Of a DNA stretch of 64,000 nt, positions 27,295-36,566 are shown piece by piece. Source of the DNA: Pirellulales bacterium (GTDB lineage: Bacteria; Planctomycetota; Planctomycetia; Pirellulales; Lacipirellulaceae); contig JAKVCB010000004.1 of NCBI GenBank assembly GCA_022448345.1, positions 33,871 to 97,870 on the forward strand, given 5' to 3'. Positions within the stretch are counted from its first letter, which is position 1. Each line of letters opens with the position of its first letter. Position numbers and translations under genes: made by a program. The notes under the pieces were generated by a model. It made no database searches, was not told the origin of the DNA, and worked only from the letters and a program-made list of their open reading frames with translations.

Positions 27295-28107
27295 CTAACC
27301 CACCGGCTCCGCCGCTTCTTCCGATCGGGGGGCCTGGGTCAACAAGAACGGACCATCGTGTCGTACTGCAATCGTATGCTCAAAATGGGCACTTAGCAGT
27401 CCATCGACGGTCATTTGCGTCCAGTAGTCTGGGGCCATTTTGACGGATTTACTGCCCATATTAACCATGGGCTCGACAGCCATCACCAAACCAGGCTCAA
27501 TCCGGAAATCTCCAGCCCCACGTAGCGAGCGGCTCAAAAAATTGGGTACTTGCGGCTCCTCATGCAATTGCCGACCAATCCCATGCCCGACAAAACACTC
27601 GACTACCGAAAAACCATGGTCGTAAACGTAGCTACCCATCTCACGTGCAACTTCGCTCCACATGCTTTTCTTTTTCATGAGCTCAACAGCAAGCTCAAGC
27701 GTTTCCCGAGTTACATTGAGGAGTTTTTCGGCCTCTGGTGCCAATTGGCCCACCGCGTAGGTACAGGCAGCATCTCCACACCAGCCATTTAGTTTTCCCC
27801 CTATATCGACACTGACAATGTCGCCTGCTTCGAGCGGACGATCATTGGGAATCCCATGCACAACTTCATCGTTAACGCTGGTACAGATGACTGCCGGAAA
27901 CGGAGGTTTGCCCTCAGAGGCGTTGGGATAATCAAGAAATAAAGGCGTTACATCCGTCTTGGCAAAATAGTCCGCCACTTTTGCGTTCAGCTGGGCCGTT
28001 GTCGCACCCGGCACAACCTGTTGGCTCACCAAATCATGCGCCTGCCACACGGCGAGCCCCGCCTGCCGCATGAGGTTGATTTCTCGTTCTGATTTGAGGT
28101 GAAGCAC
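27295..28107 (-). CDS. map: Methionine aminopeptidase, type I
   Basis: A 270-residue cytoplasmic metallopeptidase that removes the initiator methionine. The di-metal ligands lie in the segments DIVSVDIGGKLNGWCGDAAC (Asp pair), FVGHGIGRQLHEEP (His) and the later GLVMAVEPM (Glu). The start is a GTG (28107). A type I enzyme without the N-terminal extension is expected to act on ribosome-bound nascent chains. It stands between adk and rpmJ as in the classical secY-adk-map order. Confidence 0.96.
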   Translation of the reverse strand: MLHLKSEREINLMRQAGLAVWQAHDLVSQQVVPGATTAQLNAKVADYFAKTDVTPLFLDYPNASEGKPPFPAVICTSVNDEVVHGIPNDRPLEAGDIVSVDIGGKLNGWCGDAACTYAVGQLAPEAEKLLNVTRETLELAVELMKKKSMWSEVAREMGSYVYDHGFSVVECFVGHGIGRQLHEEPQVPNFLSRSLRGAGDFRIEPGLVMAVEPMVNMGSKSVKMAPDYWTQMTVDGLLSAHFEHTIAVRHDGPFLLTQAPRSEEAAEPVG

Positions 28108-28193
28108 AGCAATACCAACTTAAACTCAATGAACGCTGCGCAGGTTACAAATTCCCTAACCGCGCAATGCAGGAGCGATCCAACATCTATGCG

Positions 28194-28754
28194 TTATTTA
28201 CCAACTTTATCTACGGCAACCTTTATTCTAGCAAATATCTCATCTGGATTACCTTCGCCACAAATGGTTTCGACCAAATCGCGTTGATGGTAATAACTGA
28301 TCACAGGTTTCGTCAAAGCGTCGTACTGCTGGAGTCGCTCCCGGATCACTTCTTCGGTATCGTCGCTACGCCCGCGTTGTAAAAGTCGCGAAATCAGCTC
28401 GTCTGTTCCTATTGAAAGTTCCAGCACGAGTTCAACAGCCAAATTCTTCTCGCCTAACAGGCGATCGAGTACCTCGGCCTGAGAAACTGTTCGCGGAAAT
28501 CCGTCGAACAAGAAACCCGTTTCACAATCGTCTTGGTCCAGTCGGTTAACAACGATATCCAAAACCGTTTCATCCGGTACCAATTTGCCAGCGTCGATAT
28601 AGGCTGCTGCCTCCCGGCCAGATTTGGTCCCTGCCTGACATGCGTCACGAAGCACCTCGCCGGTAGAAAGATGGGGAATTGCCAAGTCGCGTCCCAGTCG
28701 GGTCGCTTGTGTCCCTTTCCCAGCACCAGGTGGTCCCATGAACACGATTCGCAT
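28194..28754 (-). CDS. adk: Adenylate kinase, short form
   Basis: A 186-residue enzyme that interconverts ATP + AMP and 2 ADP. GPPGAGKGTQATRLG is the P-loop, FDGFPRTVSQAEVLD is the NMP-binding signature, and RLLQRGRSDDTEEVIRERL is the LID start. The long LID with zinc fingers is missing, so it is a short-type kinase. The true ATG at 28754 (MRIVFMGPPG) is used instead of an upstream in-frame start. Confidence 0.95.
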   Translation of the reverse strand: MRIVFMGPPGAGKGTQATRLGRDLAIPHLSTGEVLRDACQAGTKSGREAAAYIDAGKLVPDETVLDIVVNRLDQDDCETGFLFDGFPRTVSQAEVLDRLLGEKNLAVELVLELSIGTDELISRLLQRGRSDDTEEVIRERLQQYDALTKPVISYYHQRDLVETICGEGNPDEIFARIKVAVDKVGK

Positions 28755-28801
28755 GACAATCACAACTCCTGACGATTCCGCCGATCAATTGGCTCAACAA
28801 A

Positions 28802-30160
28802 TCATTCGAGCAGGCCCTGATGGTTCCTCATCACGAGGTGACTATCAATTTTTTGCACCAGGTCAAATGCAACGCTGACCGCAATCAACAAGCTTGTCCC
28901 GCCATAAAAGCTCGCCACCAAAAAACTGACCCCCAGTGACGACGATATCAAAGTCGGAATGATCGCCACCAGAGCCAGAAAACCAGCACCAACGTACGTG
29001 ATCCGAACCATGACCTTCTCAAGATAGTCTGCAGTCCGCTTGCCTGGCCGATAACCCGGAATGAATGAACCAAAGTTTTTCAAGTTGTCCGCCATATCCT
29101 TCGGGTTGAAAGTAATGGCCGTCCAGAAGTAACAGAAAAAGTAAATCAATACCAAATAGCTAATATTGTAGAGGAAACTATTGCGGTCATAGACGTCGTT
29201 CAAGAATCCAAAGAAGGTGGCCAAAAAACCACCCTCCTCCCAGCGAATGGCCGCCATCTGCTGAACAACAATCAGCGGAAACATGAGTAAGCTGCTTGCG
29301 AAAATGATGGGCATAACGCCCGCCTGGTTGACTTTTAACGGCAGATATTGTCGCGTACCACCGAAAACCCGCCTTCCCCGAACGTGCTTGGCACTTTGCA
29401 TTGGTATCCGCCGTTGACCGAGCGTGATAAACACCACTCCCACGATTACCGCCACAAACACAAAAGCCAGCAGCACCAGATTCTCCACCCCGAGTTTTGT
29501 CCCGCCGCCGCCGATTTCGATCGTGGCCGACTCAAGCAGAGTGACACCCGCACCAGGCATCGATGCCAAAATACCTGCCATGATGAGTAAACTGATCCCA
29601 TTGCCAATACCATACTCGTCGATTTGCTCACCCAGCCACATTAAGAAGACGGTACCACTGGTCATGGTCAACACGCTGGTCACTTTCCAACCAAACTGCA
29701 GGTCACCACCTTCGGTGAGGAAACTTGGGTCAACTAAACCCTGCCCGACGACGAAGGTATTCACCCAAAACCAGCTTTGCACAATACAAATCACGACAGT
29801 CGCATACCGCGTGTATTCATTAATTTTTTTTCGGCCAGCCTCGCCTTCTTTTTGCAACTGCTCCAAGGGAGGATAAACACTGCCCAGTAGCTGAAAAATA
29901 ATCGATGCCGAAATGTAAGGCATGATCCCCAGGCCAAAAATTGTCACCTGGCTTAACGGACTGGCACTGAGCACGGCAACGGCTTGCAGCATGTCACCAA
30001 GTCCGCCGGAGCTGCTTTTTAAAGCCTCAACCGCAGCCGTATTCGTGATGGGTAGCGGCACCTGAAAACCGATACGGTAAATCCCCAGCATCCCCAGTGT
30101 CAGCAAAATTTTCTGACGCAGCTCAGGGATCATCCAGACTTCGCGGAGCTTTTCGAACAT
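28802..30160 (-). CDS. secY: Protein translocase subunit SecY
   Basis: A 452-residue core of the SecYEG channel with about ten membrane segments. Diagnostic stretches include TLGMLGIYRIGFQVPLP, YISASIIFQLLGSVYPPLE and GIGNGISLLIMAGILASMP. It is the standard spc-operon gene between rplO and adk, with a 70-nt gap upstream. SecE is encoded about 27 kb away in the nusG cluster of the same super-operon. Confidence 0.97.
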   Translation of the reverse strand: MFEKLREVWMIPELRQKILLTLGMLGIYRIGFQVPLPITNTAAVEALKSSSGGLGDMLQAVAVLSASPLSQVTIFGLGIMPYISASIIFQLLGSVYPPLEQLQKEGEAGRKKINEYTRYATVVICIVQSWFWVNTFVVGQGLVDPSFLTEGGDLQFGWKVTSVLTMTSGTVFLMWLGEQIDEYGIGNGISLLIMAGILASMPGAGVTLLESATIEIGGGGTKLGVENLVLLAFVFVAVIVGVVFITLGQRRIPMQSAKHVRGRRVFGGTRQYLPLKVNQAGVMPIIFASSLLMFPLIVVQQMAAIRWEEGGFLATFFGFLNDVYDRNSFLYNISYLVLIYFFCYFWTAITFNPKDMADNLKNFGSFIPGYRPGKRTADYLEKVMVRITYVGAGFLALVAIIPTLISSSLGVSFLVASFYGGTSLLIAVSVAFDLVQKIDSHLVMRNHQGLLE

Positions 30161-30230
30161 GGGTTAGGACCGTCCGTGGTGGGGCATAGATTCCGAGAAA
30201 GCGGGCCTGCCACTGTAAATTTGGAGCCGC

Positions 30231-30725
30231 TCACGAACTTTGCGATTGCTGTTTTTTCTTTTCCTCAACCGAGGTTTTGCCTGGCACGATTACGACTTCG
30301 CCACCTGCTTTTTCAATTTTCTCTTGTGCTGTTTTGCTGAACCGATGGGCACTCACTTTGAGTTTTTTGGATAACTCACCGCCACCAAGCACCTTGAACA
30401 CATCAAACCGTCCCCGTGCCAAGTTGCGCGCGGCCAATGCCTCGAGCGTAACATCTTCTCCCGCCTCGAAACTACTTTCAAGATCTCCTACATTCACTAC
30501 CGCCACTCGCAACGACCAACGGTTGTTAAAACCTCGTTTGGGAACGCGCCGCACTAATGGCATGGCACCTCCCTGGAAAGTTACCAGTTGCGAACTGCCC
30601 GCACGCGACCCCTGCCCTTTATGGCCACGACCGCTCGTTTTTCCGTGACCTGAACCCGGGCCCCGCCCAATCCGTTTTCGCTTGCGGTTTTTGTTAATAC
30701 CGCGATGAACATCATTAAGAATCAT
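30231..30725 (-). CDS. rplO: 50S ribosomal protein L15
   Basis: A 164-residue L15. The [21 protein letters not shown] core is diagnostic, followed by [18 protein letters not shown] and a C-terminal segment with a short Lys/Gln/Ser-rich tail. Its ATG overlaps the stop of rpsE by four bases (ATGA), so translational coupling with rpsE is likely. rpmD, usually between these two genes, is absent. Confidence 0.96.
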   Translation of the reverse strand: MILNDVHRGINKNRKRKRIGRGPGSGHGKTSGRGHKGQGSRAGSSQLVTFQGGAMPLVRRVPKRGFNNRWSLRVAVVNVGDLESSFEAGEDVTLEALAARNLARGRFDVFKVLGGGELSKKLKVSAHRFSKTAQEKIEKAGGEVVIVPGKTSVEEKKKQQSQSS

Positions 30726-31216
30726 GACAGCGTAACTCCTCGCATCCGCTCAACCTCGACCCGCGGCCGCAGACTTTGAAATGCTGCAAATGTCGCTTTG
30801 ACCAGCGAAACCGGGTTGTTTGAGCCAAAGCTCTTCGTGAGGATATTATGAATACCGGCCGCCTCACATACGGCACGCACGGCGGCACCGGCAATCACGC
30901 CCGTACCCTGTGAAGCCGGTACGAGAACCACGTGGGCAGCCCCAAAGTGACCATGCGCGATATGAGGAATGGTTTCCTCCTCGAGCGGGACTTCAACCAT
31001 GCTCCGCATCGCCTCTTTTCGTGCCTTCTCAACACTCGGTGGCACTTCATTGGCTTTTCCATAACCCCAACCCACCTTCCCGGCGGTATCACCTACGACA
31101 ACCATCGCGGCAAAACTGAAGCGGCGACCCCCTTTAACAACGGCAGCGCAACGTTTGATCTTTACTACGTTTTCTGTTAGTTCGCCGCGGATGCGGTCTT
31201 CGGAGGTGGTAGCCAC
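30722..31216 (-). CDS. rpsE: 30S ribosomal protein S5
   Basis: A 164-residue S5, which helps proofreading and assembly of the small subunit. [21 protein letters not shown] and [23 protein letters not shown] are typical. It is preceded by rplR (gap 114 nt) and overlaps rplO. L30 (rpmD) does not separate it from rplO here. Confidence 0.96.
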   Translation of the reverse strand: MATTSEDRIRGELTENVVKIKRCAAVVKGGRRFSFAAMVVVGDTAGKVGWGYGKANEVPPSVEKARKEAMRSMVEVPLEEETIPHIAHGHFGAAHVVLVPASQGTGVIAGAAVRAVCEAAGIHNILTKSFGSNNPVSLVKATFAAFQSLRPRVEVERMRGVTLS

Positions 31217-31330
31217 TGTGGGGACCTCAAATCGTTTAGTTTCAATGGCGCGCGATCACTTGGCACCAAGTCAAAAATATAGTCGGTTAACTATTCATTC
31301 CAAATCAAAATTAATTCGCATAACTGGAGA

Positions 31331-31699
31331 TTAAAAACTCAACCCGGCTTCGCGGGCAGCGTCTGCCAAAGCGGCAACCCGTCCATGGTATTTGTACGAC
31401 CCACGATCAAAACAAACTTGCGTGATCTCGATCTTCGACGCCCGCTCAGCAATAACTCTGCCAACTTCAGTCGCAGCATCCCGGTTGCCACCATACTGGA
31501 TCTTTTTGGCCAATTCTTTCTCTTGAGTCGAAGCAGAAGCAAGGGTTCGGCCACCCACATCGTCGATGATCTGGACTCCGATATGCTTGTGACTGCGTAA
31601 AACACTCAAGCGGGGCCTTTCTGCATCACCGCGGACCCGCTTCCGCACCCGCCGTCTGCGGCGAAGCCGCTGTCGAGAGATTCTTCTGTCTTCGTTCAT
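31331..31699 (-). CDS. rplR: 50S ribosomal protein L18
   Basis: A 122-residue 5S rRNA-binding protein. [20 protein letters not shown], then [10 protein letters not shown] and a C-terminal [19 protein letters not shown] are canonical. The N-terminus is very Arg-rich. The gap to rplF upstream is 110 nt. Confidence 0.96.
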   Translation of the reverse strand: MNEDRRISRQRLRRRRRVRKRVRGDAERPRLSVLRSHKHIGVQIIDDVGGRTLASASTQEKELAKKIQYGGNRDAATEVGRVIAERASKIEITQVCFDRGSYKYHGRVAALADAAREAGLSF

Positions 31700-31809
31700 G
31701 GTCTCTTGAACCCGCTGCTCGAATCTACACCAGGCTGGACGCCCAGAGTTGTGTGGTGTGATGATACTGCCGGTATCAACTCTTTCTTCAATGGACTCTC
31801 ATTAATAAG

Positions 31810-32352
31810 TTACTGTGCTGTTTTTCCAGCCTTGCGACGAATCATTTCGCCTTCGTATCGAATACCCTTGCCCTTGTACGGTTCTGGCTTGCGAACTGCA
31901 CGGACTTCGGCGGCAAACTGACCTACCTGTTGTTTGTCGATTCCCTTAATCACGACATGCGTGGTGTCGGGACAAGTCACATCCAAACCAGCTGGTATTT
32001 TTTTCTTGATTTCGTTAGCAAAACCAACACGAAGCTCAATCCTGCCTTCTTGCACGGCACCTACGTAACCCACGCCGTGAATCTCGAGTCGCTTCTCATA
32101 ACCGCTCGAAACCCCGACCACCATATTCTGAATCAGCGACCGAGTCAGCCCATGATAGGCACGTACGGTTCGCTCATCCGACTCTCGCGTACAAACAACC
32201 TCTTTGCTGTCTTCATTAACCGCGACCTTGATTTCTGGTCGGTGGGTGTAGTTTAGTTTTCCCAGCTTCCCTTCGACAGTAAGCTCACGCTCTCGGAGGC
32301 TGACTTTCACGCCATCGGGAACTGTAACTGGTTTTTGGCCAATACGGGACAT
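31810..32352 (-). CDS. rplF: 50S ribosomal protein L6
   Basis: A 180-residue L6 made of two repeats of the same fold. MSRIGQKPVTVPDGVKVSL opens the first and GVDVTCPDTTHVVIKGIDKQ-like sequence the second; PEPYKGKGIRYEGEMIRRKAGK ends the protein. It follows rpsH by 78 nt. Confidence 0.97.
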   Translation of the reverse strand: MSRIGQKPVTVPDGVKVSLRERELTVEGKLGKLNYTHRPEIKVAVNEDSKEVVCTRESDERTVRAYHGLTRSLIQNMVVGVSSGYEKRLEIHGVGYVGAVQEGRIELRVGFANEIKKKIPAGLDVTCPDTTHVVIKGIDKQQVGQFAAEVRAVRKPEPYKGKGIRYEGEMIRRKAGKTAQ

Positions 32353-32430
32353 GGTTGTTTCTGATGCCTGCTTTACGGTTGGGAAAACCCTGTTTGTCGG
32401 TTATTTCAGCAGTCGCCTGCTACGTTACGC

Positions 32431-32832
32431 TTACCAGACCTCACAAAGCACTTCGCCGCCAAGGTTTCTCTGGCGGGCCTCCCGATCGCTTATCACACCA
32501 CGACTGGTGCTGATGATCGAAATGCCCAAGCCATTAAGGATCGGCCGCAACCGCGCGGCCCGACTATAAATCCTCCGGCCGGGTGTACTCACCCGTTTAA
32601 TGTGACTGATAACCCGTTCGCCATTGGGTCCATATTTCAACTCGATCAACAGCTGTTTTCCAGGCTTTCCTTGCTCAGCTGACTCACTCCAATCCCAAAT
32701 GTACCCCTCGCGCTTGAGCACTTCGGCAAGACCACGTTTTACTTTGGAAACGGGCATCTCTACCTGCGGCCGCTCGACGCGCACGGAATTACGAATGCGA
32801 GTTAGCATGTCAGCGATCGGATCGGTCATCAT
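32431..32832 (-). CDS. rpsH: 30S ribosomal protein S8
   Basis: A 133-residue S8. It starts MMTDPIADMLTRIRNSVRV (either of the first two Met codons could be used) and ends with the conserved GVISDREARQRNLGGEVLCEVW. S8 binds 16S rRNA and in other bacteria represses the spc operon mRNA. The gap to rpsN upstream is 100 nt. Confidence 0.97.
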   Translation of the reverse strand: MMTDPIADMLTRIRNSVRVERPQVEMPVSKVKRGLAEVLKREGYIWDWSESAEQGKPGKQLLIELKYGPNGERVISHIKRVSTPGRRIYSRAARLRPILNGLGISIISTSRGVISDREARQRNLGGEVLCEVW

Positions 32833-32932
32833 TTCGGGCCGGTCTCCATTGGACGGTTTACGTTTTGACGTTTTGATTCAAGTGCCCAAGACCTCCCTGG
32901 CCACCTAAACCTGGCAGGTCACAACTCCAGTC

Positions 32933-33118
32933 TCACCAACTCGCTTTGCGCACGCCTGGGATCAGCCCTTTGTCAGCCAATTTTCGAAAACAAATCCGGC
33001 AAATACCGAATTTGCGATAGACTGCTCTCGGGCGACCACACAGCTTGCAACGGTTTTCGCGTCGGGTACTGAATTTGGGCGTTCGTTCTGCTTTGGCAAT
33101 TTTTGACTTGCTAGCCAC
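32933..33118 (-). CDS. rpsN: 30S ribosomal protein S14, zinc-binding type
   Basis: A 61-residue short S14. Two CxxC pairs ([10 protein letters not shown] and [10 protein letters not shown]) bind zinc, marking the C+ form, which is shorter than the E. coli 101-residue protein. It ends in the conserved [11 protein letters not shown]. It lies between rplE and rpsH. Confidence 0.97.
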   Translation of the reverse strand: MASKSKIAKAERTPKFSTRRENRCKLCGRPRAVYRKFGICRICFRKLADKGLIPGVRKASW

Positions 33119-33213
33119 GGTAAATCTCTATCAGCTTGTAATTAACCTGTCTGGTTTTGGAAAATCTTAAACGAGTCTCTATCTTAGTGTCTGCTAAAGC
33201 TTCCTGTTTGGCC

Positions 33214-33768
33214 CTATTCATCGTCATCGCGCTTGAAGGGGAATCCAAACGCGGCAAGCAACTCACGGGCCTCTTGATTACTGGTAGCCGTTGTACAGAT
33301 GGCAATGTTCATTCCTTGAACCCGAACATACTTGTCCGGGTTGAGTTCTGGAAAAACTAACTGTTCCGGCAGCCCCAAACTGTAGTTGCCATTGCCATCG
33401 AAGGCCGTATCGCTGAGCCCGCGAAAGTCCCTCACGCGCGGCAAAGCCAGGGAAATGAGCCGATCCAGGAATTCGTACATGCGCTGTCTGCGGAGCGTTA
33501 CTTTGCAGCCAACTTCGCTCCCTGCCCGAAGACGAAAATTGGCTACGCTTTTGCGTGCTTTACATTGAACCGGCTGTTGCCCGGTGATCTCAGCAAGTGC
33601 TGAGACCGACTCCTCCAAATGCTTCTTATCGCTAATTGCACTCCCTACACCCATGCTGACTACAACCTTCTCGAGGCGAGGCAAGGAAAAACGATTCTTA
33701 CGACCCAGCGTTTCAGCCAGGCTGTCGACAATTTCTTTTTCAAACTTGTCTTGAAGTCGAGGGTTCAT
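33214..33768 (-). CDS. rplE: 50S ribosomal protein L5
   Basis: A 184-residue L5, part of the 5S RNP. LPRLEKVVVSMGVGSAISDKK and the LRRQRMYEFLDRLISLALPRVRDFRG segment are diagnostic. It follows rplX by 57 nt and precedes rpsN by 95 nt. Confidence 0.97.
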   Translation of the reverse strand: MNPRLQDKFEKEIVDSLAETLGRKNRFSLPRLEKVVVSMGVGSAISDKKHLEESVSALAEITGQQPVQCKARKSVANFRLRAGSEVGCKVTLRRQRMYEFLDRLISLALPRVRDFRGLSDTAFDGNGNYSLGLPEQLVFPELNPDKYVRVQGMNIAICTTATSNQEARELLAAFGFPFKRDDDE

Positions 33769-33825
33769 GGCGTTTGGATCTATTTAGCGTTTACAAAAAT
33801 ATTTCTGTTCAAATCTTGCTGGACT

Positions 33826-34191
33826 TCAGTTACCTTTGGCCGGCTGTTTCTTAGCATAGGCCGCTTTGGCTGGGGCAATATCACCTGCAGGCGTGTCGCA
33901 ACGTTTGCAAAACCGCTCTTTGGATCCATCGTCTCGAAAACGCACGCCCAAACGGACACCACGCCCACACGATGAACAAAAATAAAGTAGGTTTGAAAGC
34001 TGGACGGGCATTTCTTTACTCAACCGACCACCTTGCGGATACTTCTGGCTTCGACGAACGTGTTTATAGACACGCGCCACGCCTTCTACGATCGCTCTGC
34101 CGCTACCTCGGTCGACCTTGATCACGCGATTTTGCACGCCGCTATCGGCACCCGCGATCACTTCGACAATATCTCCGGTTCGAATCAGCAT
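33826..34191 (-). CDS. rplX: 50S ribosomal protein L24
   Basis: A 121-residue L24 with a KOW domain (TGDIVEVIAGADSGVQNRVIKVD), then GVARVYKHVRRSQKYPQGG. The C-terminal half carries a CxxC...CxxC ribbon (CSSCGRGV, CKRCDT) that would bind zinc, making it longer than the E. coli form (104). It follows rplN by 100 nt. Confidence 0.95.
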   Translation of the reverse strand: MLIRTGDIVEVIAGADSGVQNRVIKVDRGSGRAIVEGVARVYKHVRRSQKYPQGGRLSKEMPVQLSNLLYFCSSCGRGVRLGVRFRDDGSKERFCKRCDTPAGDIAPAKAAYAKKQPAKGN

Positions 34192-34291
34192 AGTTGACTT
34201 CCAATTTTTCGCACTGAACTTTTAACAGCCGGTCATACCCAGCTACCACCCAGCACTCTCAAACACCCAGCACCATACAACAGCCAGTGCC

Positions 34292-34660
34292 CTATACCAC
34301 CTCGCTTGCAAGACTCACAATTTTCATAAACCGGCGGTCTCGCAATTCTCGGGCAACGGCACCAAAAATGCGCGTTCCACGCGGATTGTTATCACTATCA
34401 ATAATCACAACCGCGTTAGAGTCAAATCGCACATAGCTCCCATCCGTTCTGCGGTTCGGAGCACGTGTTCGTACAATAACAGCCCGCACGATGCTTTTCT
34501 TCTTGATTTCACTGCCTGGAATTACGCTTTTCACACTGCAGACAATCACATCACCGAGCGTAGCAAATCGGCGCCGACTACCTCCCAGCACCTTGATGCA
34601 CATCACTTCCTTTGCGCCGGTGTTATCTGCAACATTCAATCTCGACTGCATCTGAATCAT
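34292..34660 (-). CDS. rplN: 50S ribosomal protein L14
   Basis: A 122-residue L14. [20 protein letters not shown] is the typical start (the TTG six bases earlier was not used), and the C-terminus ends [16 protein letters not shown]. It sits at the subunit interface. The gap to rpsQ is 95 nt, partly filled by a tandem duplication of the rpsQ tail. Confidence 0.97.
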   Translation of the reverse strand: MIQMQSRLNVADNTGAKEVMCIKVLGGSRRRFATLGDVIVCSVKSVIPGSEIKKKSIVRAVIVRTRAPNRRTDGSYVRFDSNAVVIIDSDNNPRGTRIFGAVARELRDRRFMKIVSLASEVV

Positions 34661-34736
34661 CGCCAACCCTGCGTCCTGGTAATACTTTTGGAGTTCTTGA
34701 CTTTCTGTTGTGCGAACGGCCCGCCCTTAGCCAGAC

Positions 34737-34768
34737 ACCTTATTCACTTGCTACCTTATTCACTTGCT
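34737..34768 (-). repeat. Tandem 16-bp duplication of the end of rpsQ
   Basis: ACCTTATTCACTTGCT occurs twice in tandem (34737-34752 and 34753-34768). The copy next to the gene contains the last codons of rpsQ and its TAA stop (complement of TTA at 34756-34758); the other copy lies just outside. The gene tail with its stop codon has therefore been duplicated. Confidence 0.9.
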
Positions 34769-35040
34769 GAAGTACGCATTGCAGCAAGATCAACTTGCTG
34801 ACTCTTGGCTACCACACGGATTAAATCCCAACGTTTCATTTTTGAGCGGGGCGGAACTTCTAAAATTTCGACCACGTCTCCATGATTTGACTGATTGGTT
34901 TCGTCGTGCACATGGCAGACCGTACGCCGGCGAAGGTATTTGCCATATTTGGAGTGCCTAACGAGTCGCTCGATTTCGACTCGCCGCGACTTATCCGATT
35001 TGGCGGATGTCACCACACCAACAACTTGTTTCTTAGGCAT
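34756..35040 (-). CDS. rpsQ: 30S ribosomal protein S17
   Basis: A 94-residue S17 with the OB-fold core (VGVVTSAKSDKSRRVEIERL, RHSKYGKYLRRRT, HDETNQSNHGDVVEI). It is slightly longer than usual because of a C-terminal tail ending MRTSASE. The stop codon lies within a 16-bp tandem duplication. It follows rpmC by 60 nt. Confidence 0.96.
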   Translation of the reverse strand: MPKKQVVGVVTSAKSDKSRRVEIERLVRHSKYGKYLRRRTVCHVHDETNQSNHGDVVEILEVPPRSKMKRWDLIRVVAKSQQVDLAAMRTSASE

Positions 35041-35100
35041 ACTGGACTCTCGGTCTTTCAGGCACGGTCGCTGGACACCAACGACGCATAACGGACAGTT

Positions 35101-35307
35101 TTACTCGGCACTGACTTGTTTGGCTCGTTCGGTTTGAATCGTCTTGACGCGGGCAACCTGTCGGCGATTGCTCCGCAATTCACTTGGTGCATCAAGTTTT
35201 TCGGTCTGCGACTGGATCCTCAACCGAAACAGGTTTTCACGCGACTCCTTCAGCGTGAGGTCCAACTGCTCATCGCTCATCCCACGTAATTCTTCAATGG
35301 TATCCAT
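35101..35307 (-). CDS. rpmC: 50S ribosomal protein L29
   Basis: A 68-residue L29. The start MDTIEELRGMSDEQLDLTLK was chosen because it matches the family N-terminus; a TTG 21 bases earlier was rejected. FRLRIQSQTEKLDAPSELR is typical. L29 lies at the polypeptide exit and binds trigger factor and SRP. It follows rplP by 123 nt. Confidence 0.95.
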   Translation of the reverse strand: MDTIEELRGMSDEQLDLTLKESRENLFRLRIQSQTEKLDAPSELRSNRRQVARVKTIQTERAKQVSAE

Positions 35308-35430
35308 GGCCAGTGCTGGTATTTCCAATTATAAAAAGTTGAGTCCTGGCTTCTGACAACTTGTGATCAAGGACATACTTGGTTGCCCAGGCTCTGCTGG
35401 CCTTTTACCAGCCCTCTTCCGAAGCAGTTG

Positions 35431-35847
35431 TCAAACGGCCTGCCTTTTCACCATCCGCACACGGAGCGGCATTTTGTGTGCTAAGCGGGCGAAGCAAATC
35501 TTCGCCGCTTCCTCACTAACGCCCGATAGCTCGTACAAAATCGTACCCGGCTTCACCACAGCAGCCCAATAAGAGGGCTCCCCCTTACCCTTACCCATCC
35601 GAGTTTCGAGTGGGATTGAGGTAACTGATTTGTGCGGAAAAACGCGTATGTACAAATGTCCTTCGCCACGGATGTATTGCTGTGCCGCAATACGCCCGGC
35701 TTCAATCGTGGCTGCGCTCACCCACCCACCTTGGAGAGATTGCAATCCAAACTCACCAAATGCAACTGTATTGCCGCGGGTGGCGTTACCTCTTATACGC
35801 CCTCTTTGGCTTTTTCGATGCTTGACCCTCTTGGGCATCATCGCCAT
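35431..35847 (-). CDS. rplP: 50S ribosomal protein L16
   Basis: A 138-residue L16. PKRVKHRKSQRGRIRGNATRG opens the protein and the tail reads LAHKMPLRVRMVKRQ. The start at 35847 (MAMMPKRV) has a GAGGG site 8 nt upstream on its mRNA; the shortest family-consistent start would be 35838. In all cases the beginning of the gene overlaps the end of rpsC by 53-62 nt, so L16 and the S3 tail are read from the same DNA in different frames. Confidence 0.93.
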   Translation of the reverse strand: MAMMPKRVKHRKSQRGRIRGNATRGNTVAFGEFGLQSLQGGWVSAATIEAGRIAAQQYIRGEGHLYIRVFPHKSVTSIPLETRMGKGKGEPSYWAAVVKPGTILYELSGVSEEAAKICFARLAHKMPLRVRMVKRQAV

Positions 35848-36481
35848 CAGTATCACCCTCGTATTCGCCTTGGTTAATCCACACTTGGATGCCAATGTGG
35901 CCCTGGGCCGTCTTGGCTTCTACAAATCCATAATCAATTTTGGCTCGCAACGTACTCAAAGGCATCGAGCCATCAATCTGTTTTTCGCGGCGGGCCATTT
36001 CCGCCCCGCCTAAACGGCCTGCCAATTGAATCTTGATTCCCTTGGCACCCGCTTCCATAGTTTGCCGCATCGCCTCTTTGATCGTCCGGCGAAAGGCTGA
36101 CCGCTTGGCAAGCCGCTCCGCAATATCTTCGGCCACCAGATGCGCCTCTAACTCCGGACGTGAAATTTCTTCAATCTTGATATTAATCCGCCGACCCACC
36201 AGGGCCTGCAATTCATCCTGCATTTGCTCGACTTGCTGACCTTTTCGACCGATGATCACTCCGGGGCGGGCCGCATGAAGCACCACTTTGACCTCATCGC
36301 GAGTCCGCTCAATTTCGACCTTCGGAATGCCAGCAAACTTGTACTTCTGAGTCACAAAGGTTCGGATTTTTTGGTCTTCTAGCAATAAATCCGCAAACTC
36401 CTTCTTGGACGCATACCAGCGACTCTTCCAGTCTTCCATCACGCCGGTTCGAAAACCGATCGGGTTAACTTTTTGACCCAT
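35786..36481 (-). CDS. rpsC: 30S ribosomal protein S3
   Basis: A 231-residue S3 at the mRNA entry site. The KH domain (VVLHAARPGVIIGRKGQQVE) and the C-terminal MPLSTLRAKIDYGFVEAKT segment are canonical. The last 25 residues form an acidic-then-basic tail (EGDTDGDDAQEGQASKKPKR) that is coded over the start of rplP. It follows rplV by 85 nt. Confidence 0.96.
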   Translation of the reverse strand: MGQKVNPIGFRTGVMEDWKSRWYASKKEFADLLLEDQKIRTFVTQKYKFAGIPKVEIERTRDEVKVVLHAARPGVIIGRKGQQVEQMQDELQALVGRRINIKIEEISRPELEAHLVAEDIAERLAKRSAFRRTIKEAMRQTMEAGAKGIKIQLAGRLGGAEMARREKQIDGSMPLSTLRAKIDYGFVEAKTAQGHIGIQVWINQGEYEGDTDGDDAQEGQASKKPKRAYKR

Positions 36482-36566
36482 TTACTTGATCCATAGTTGC
36501 TTGAATCAGTCCCTGGCTCCCCACAATCGGGCCAGCCCTTCCCAACTCAACAGTTGACCGAGGCCC

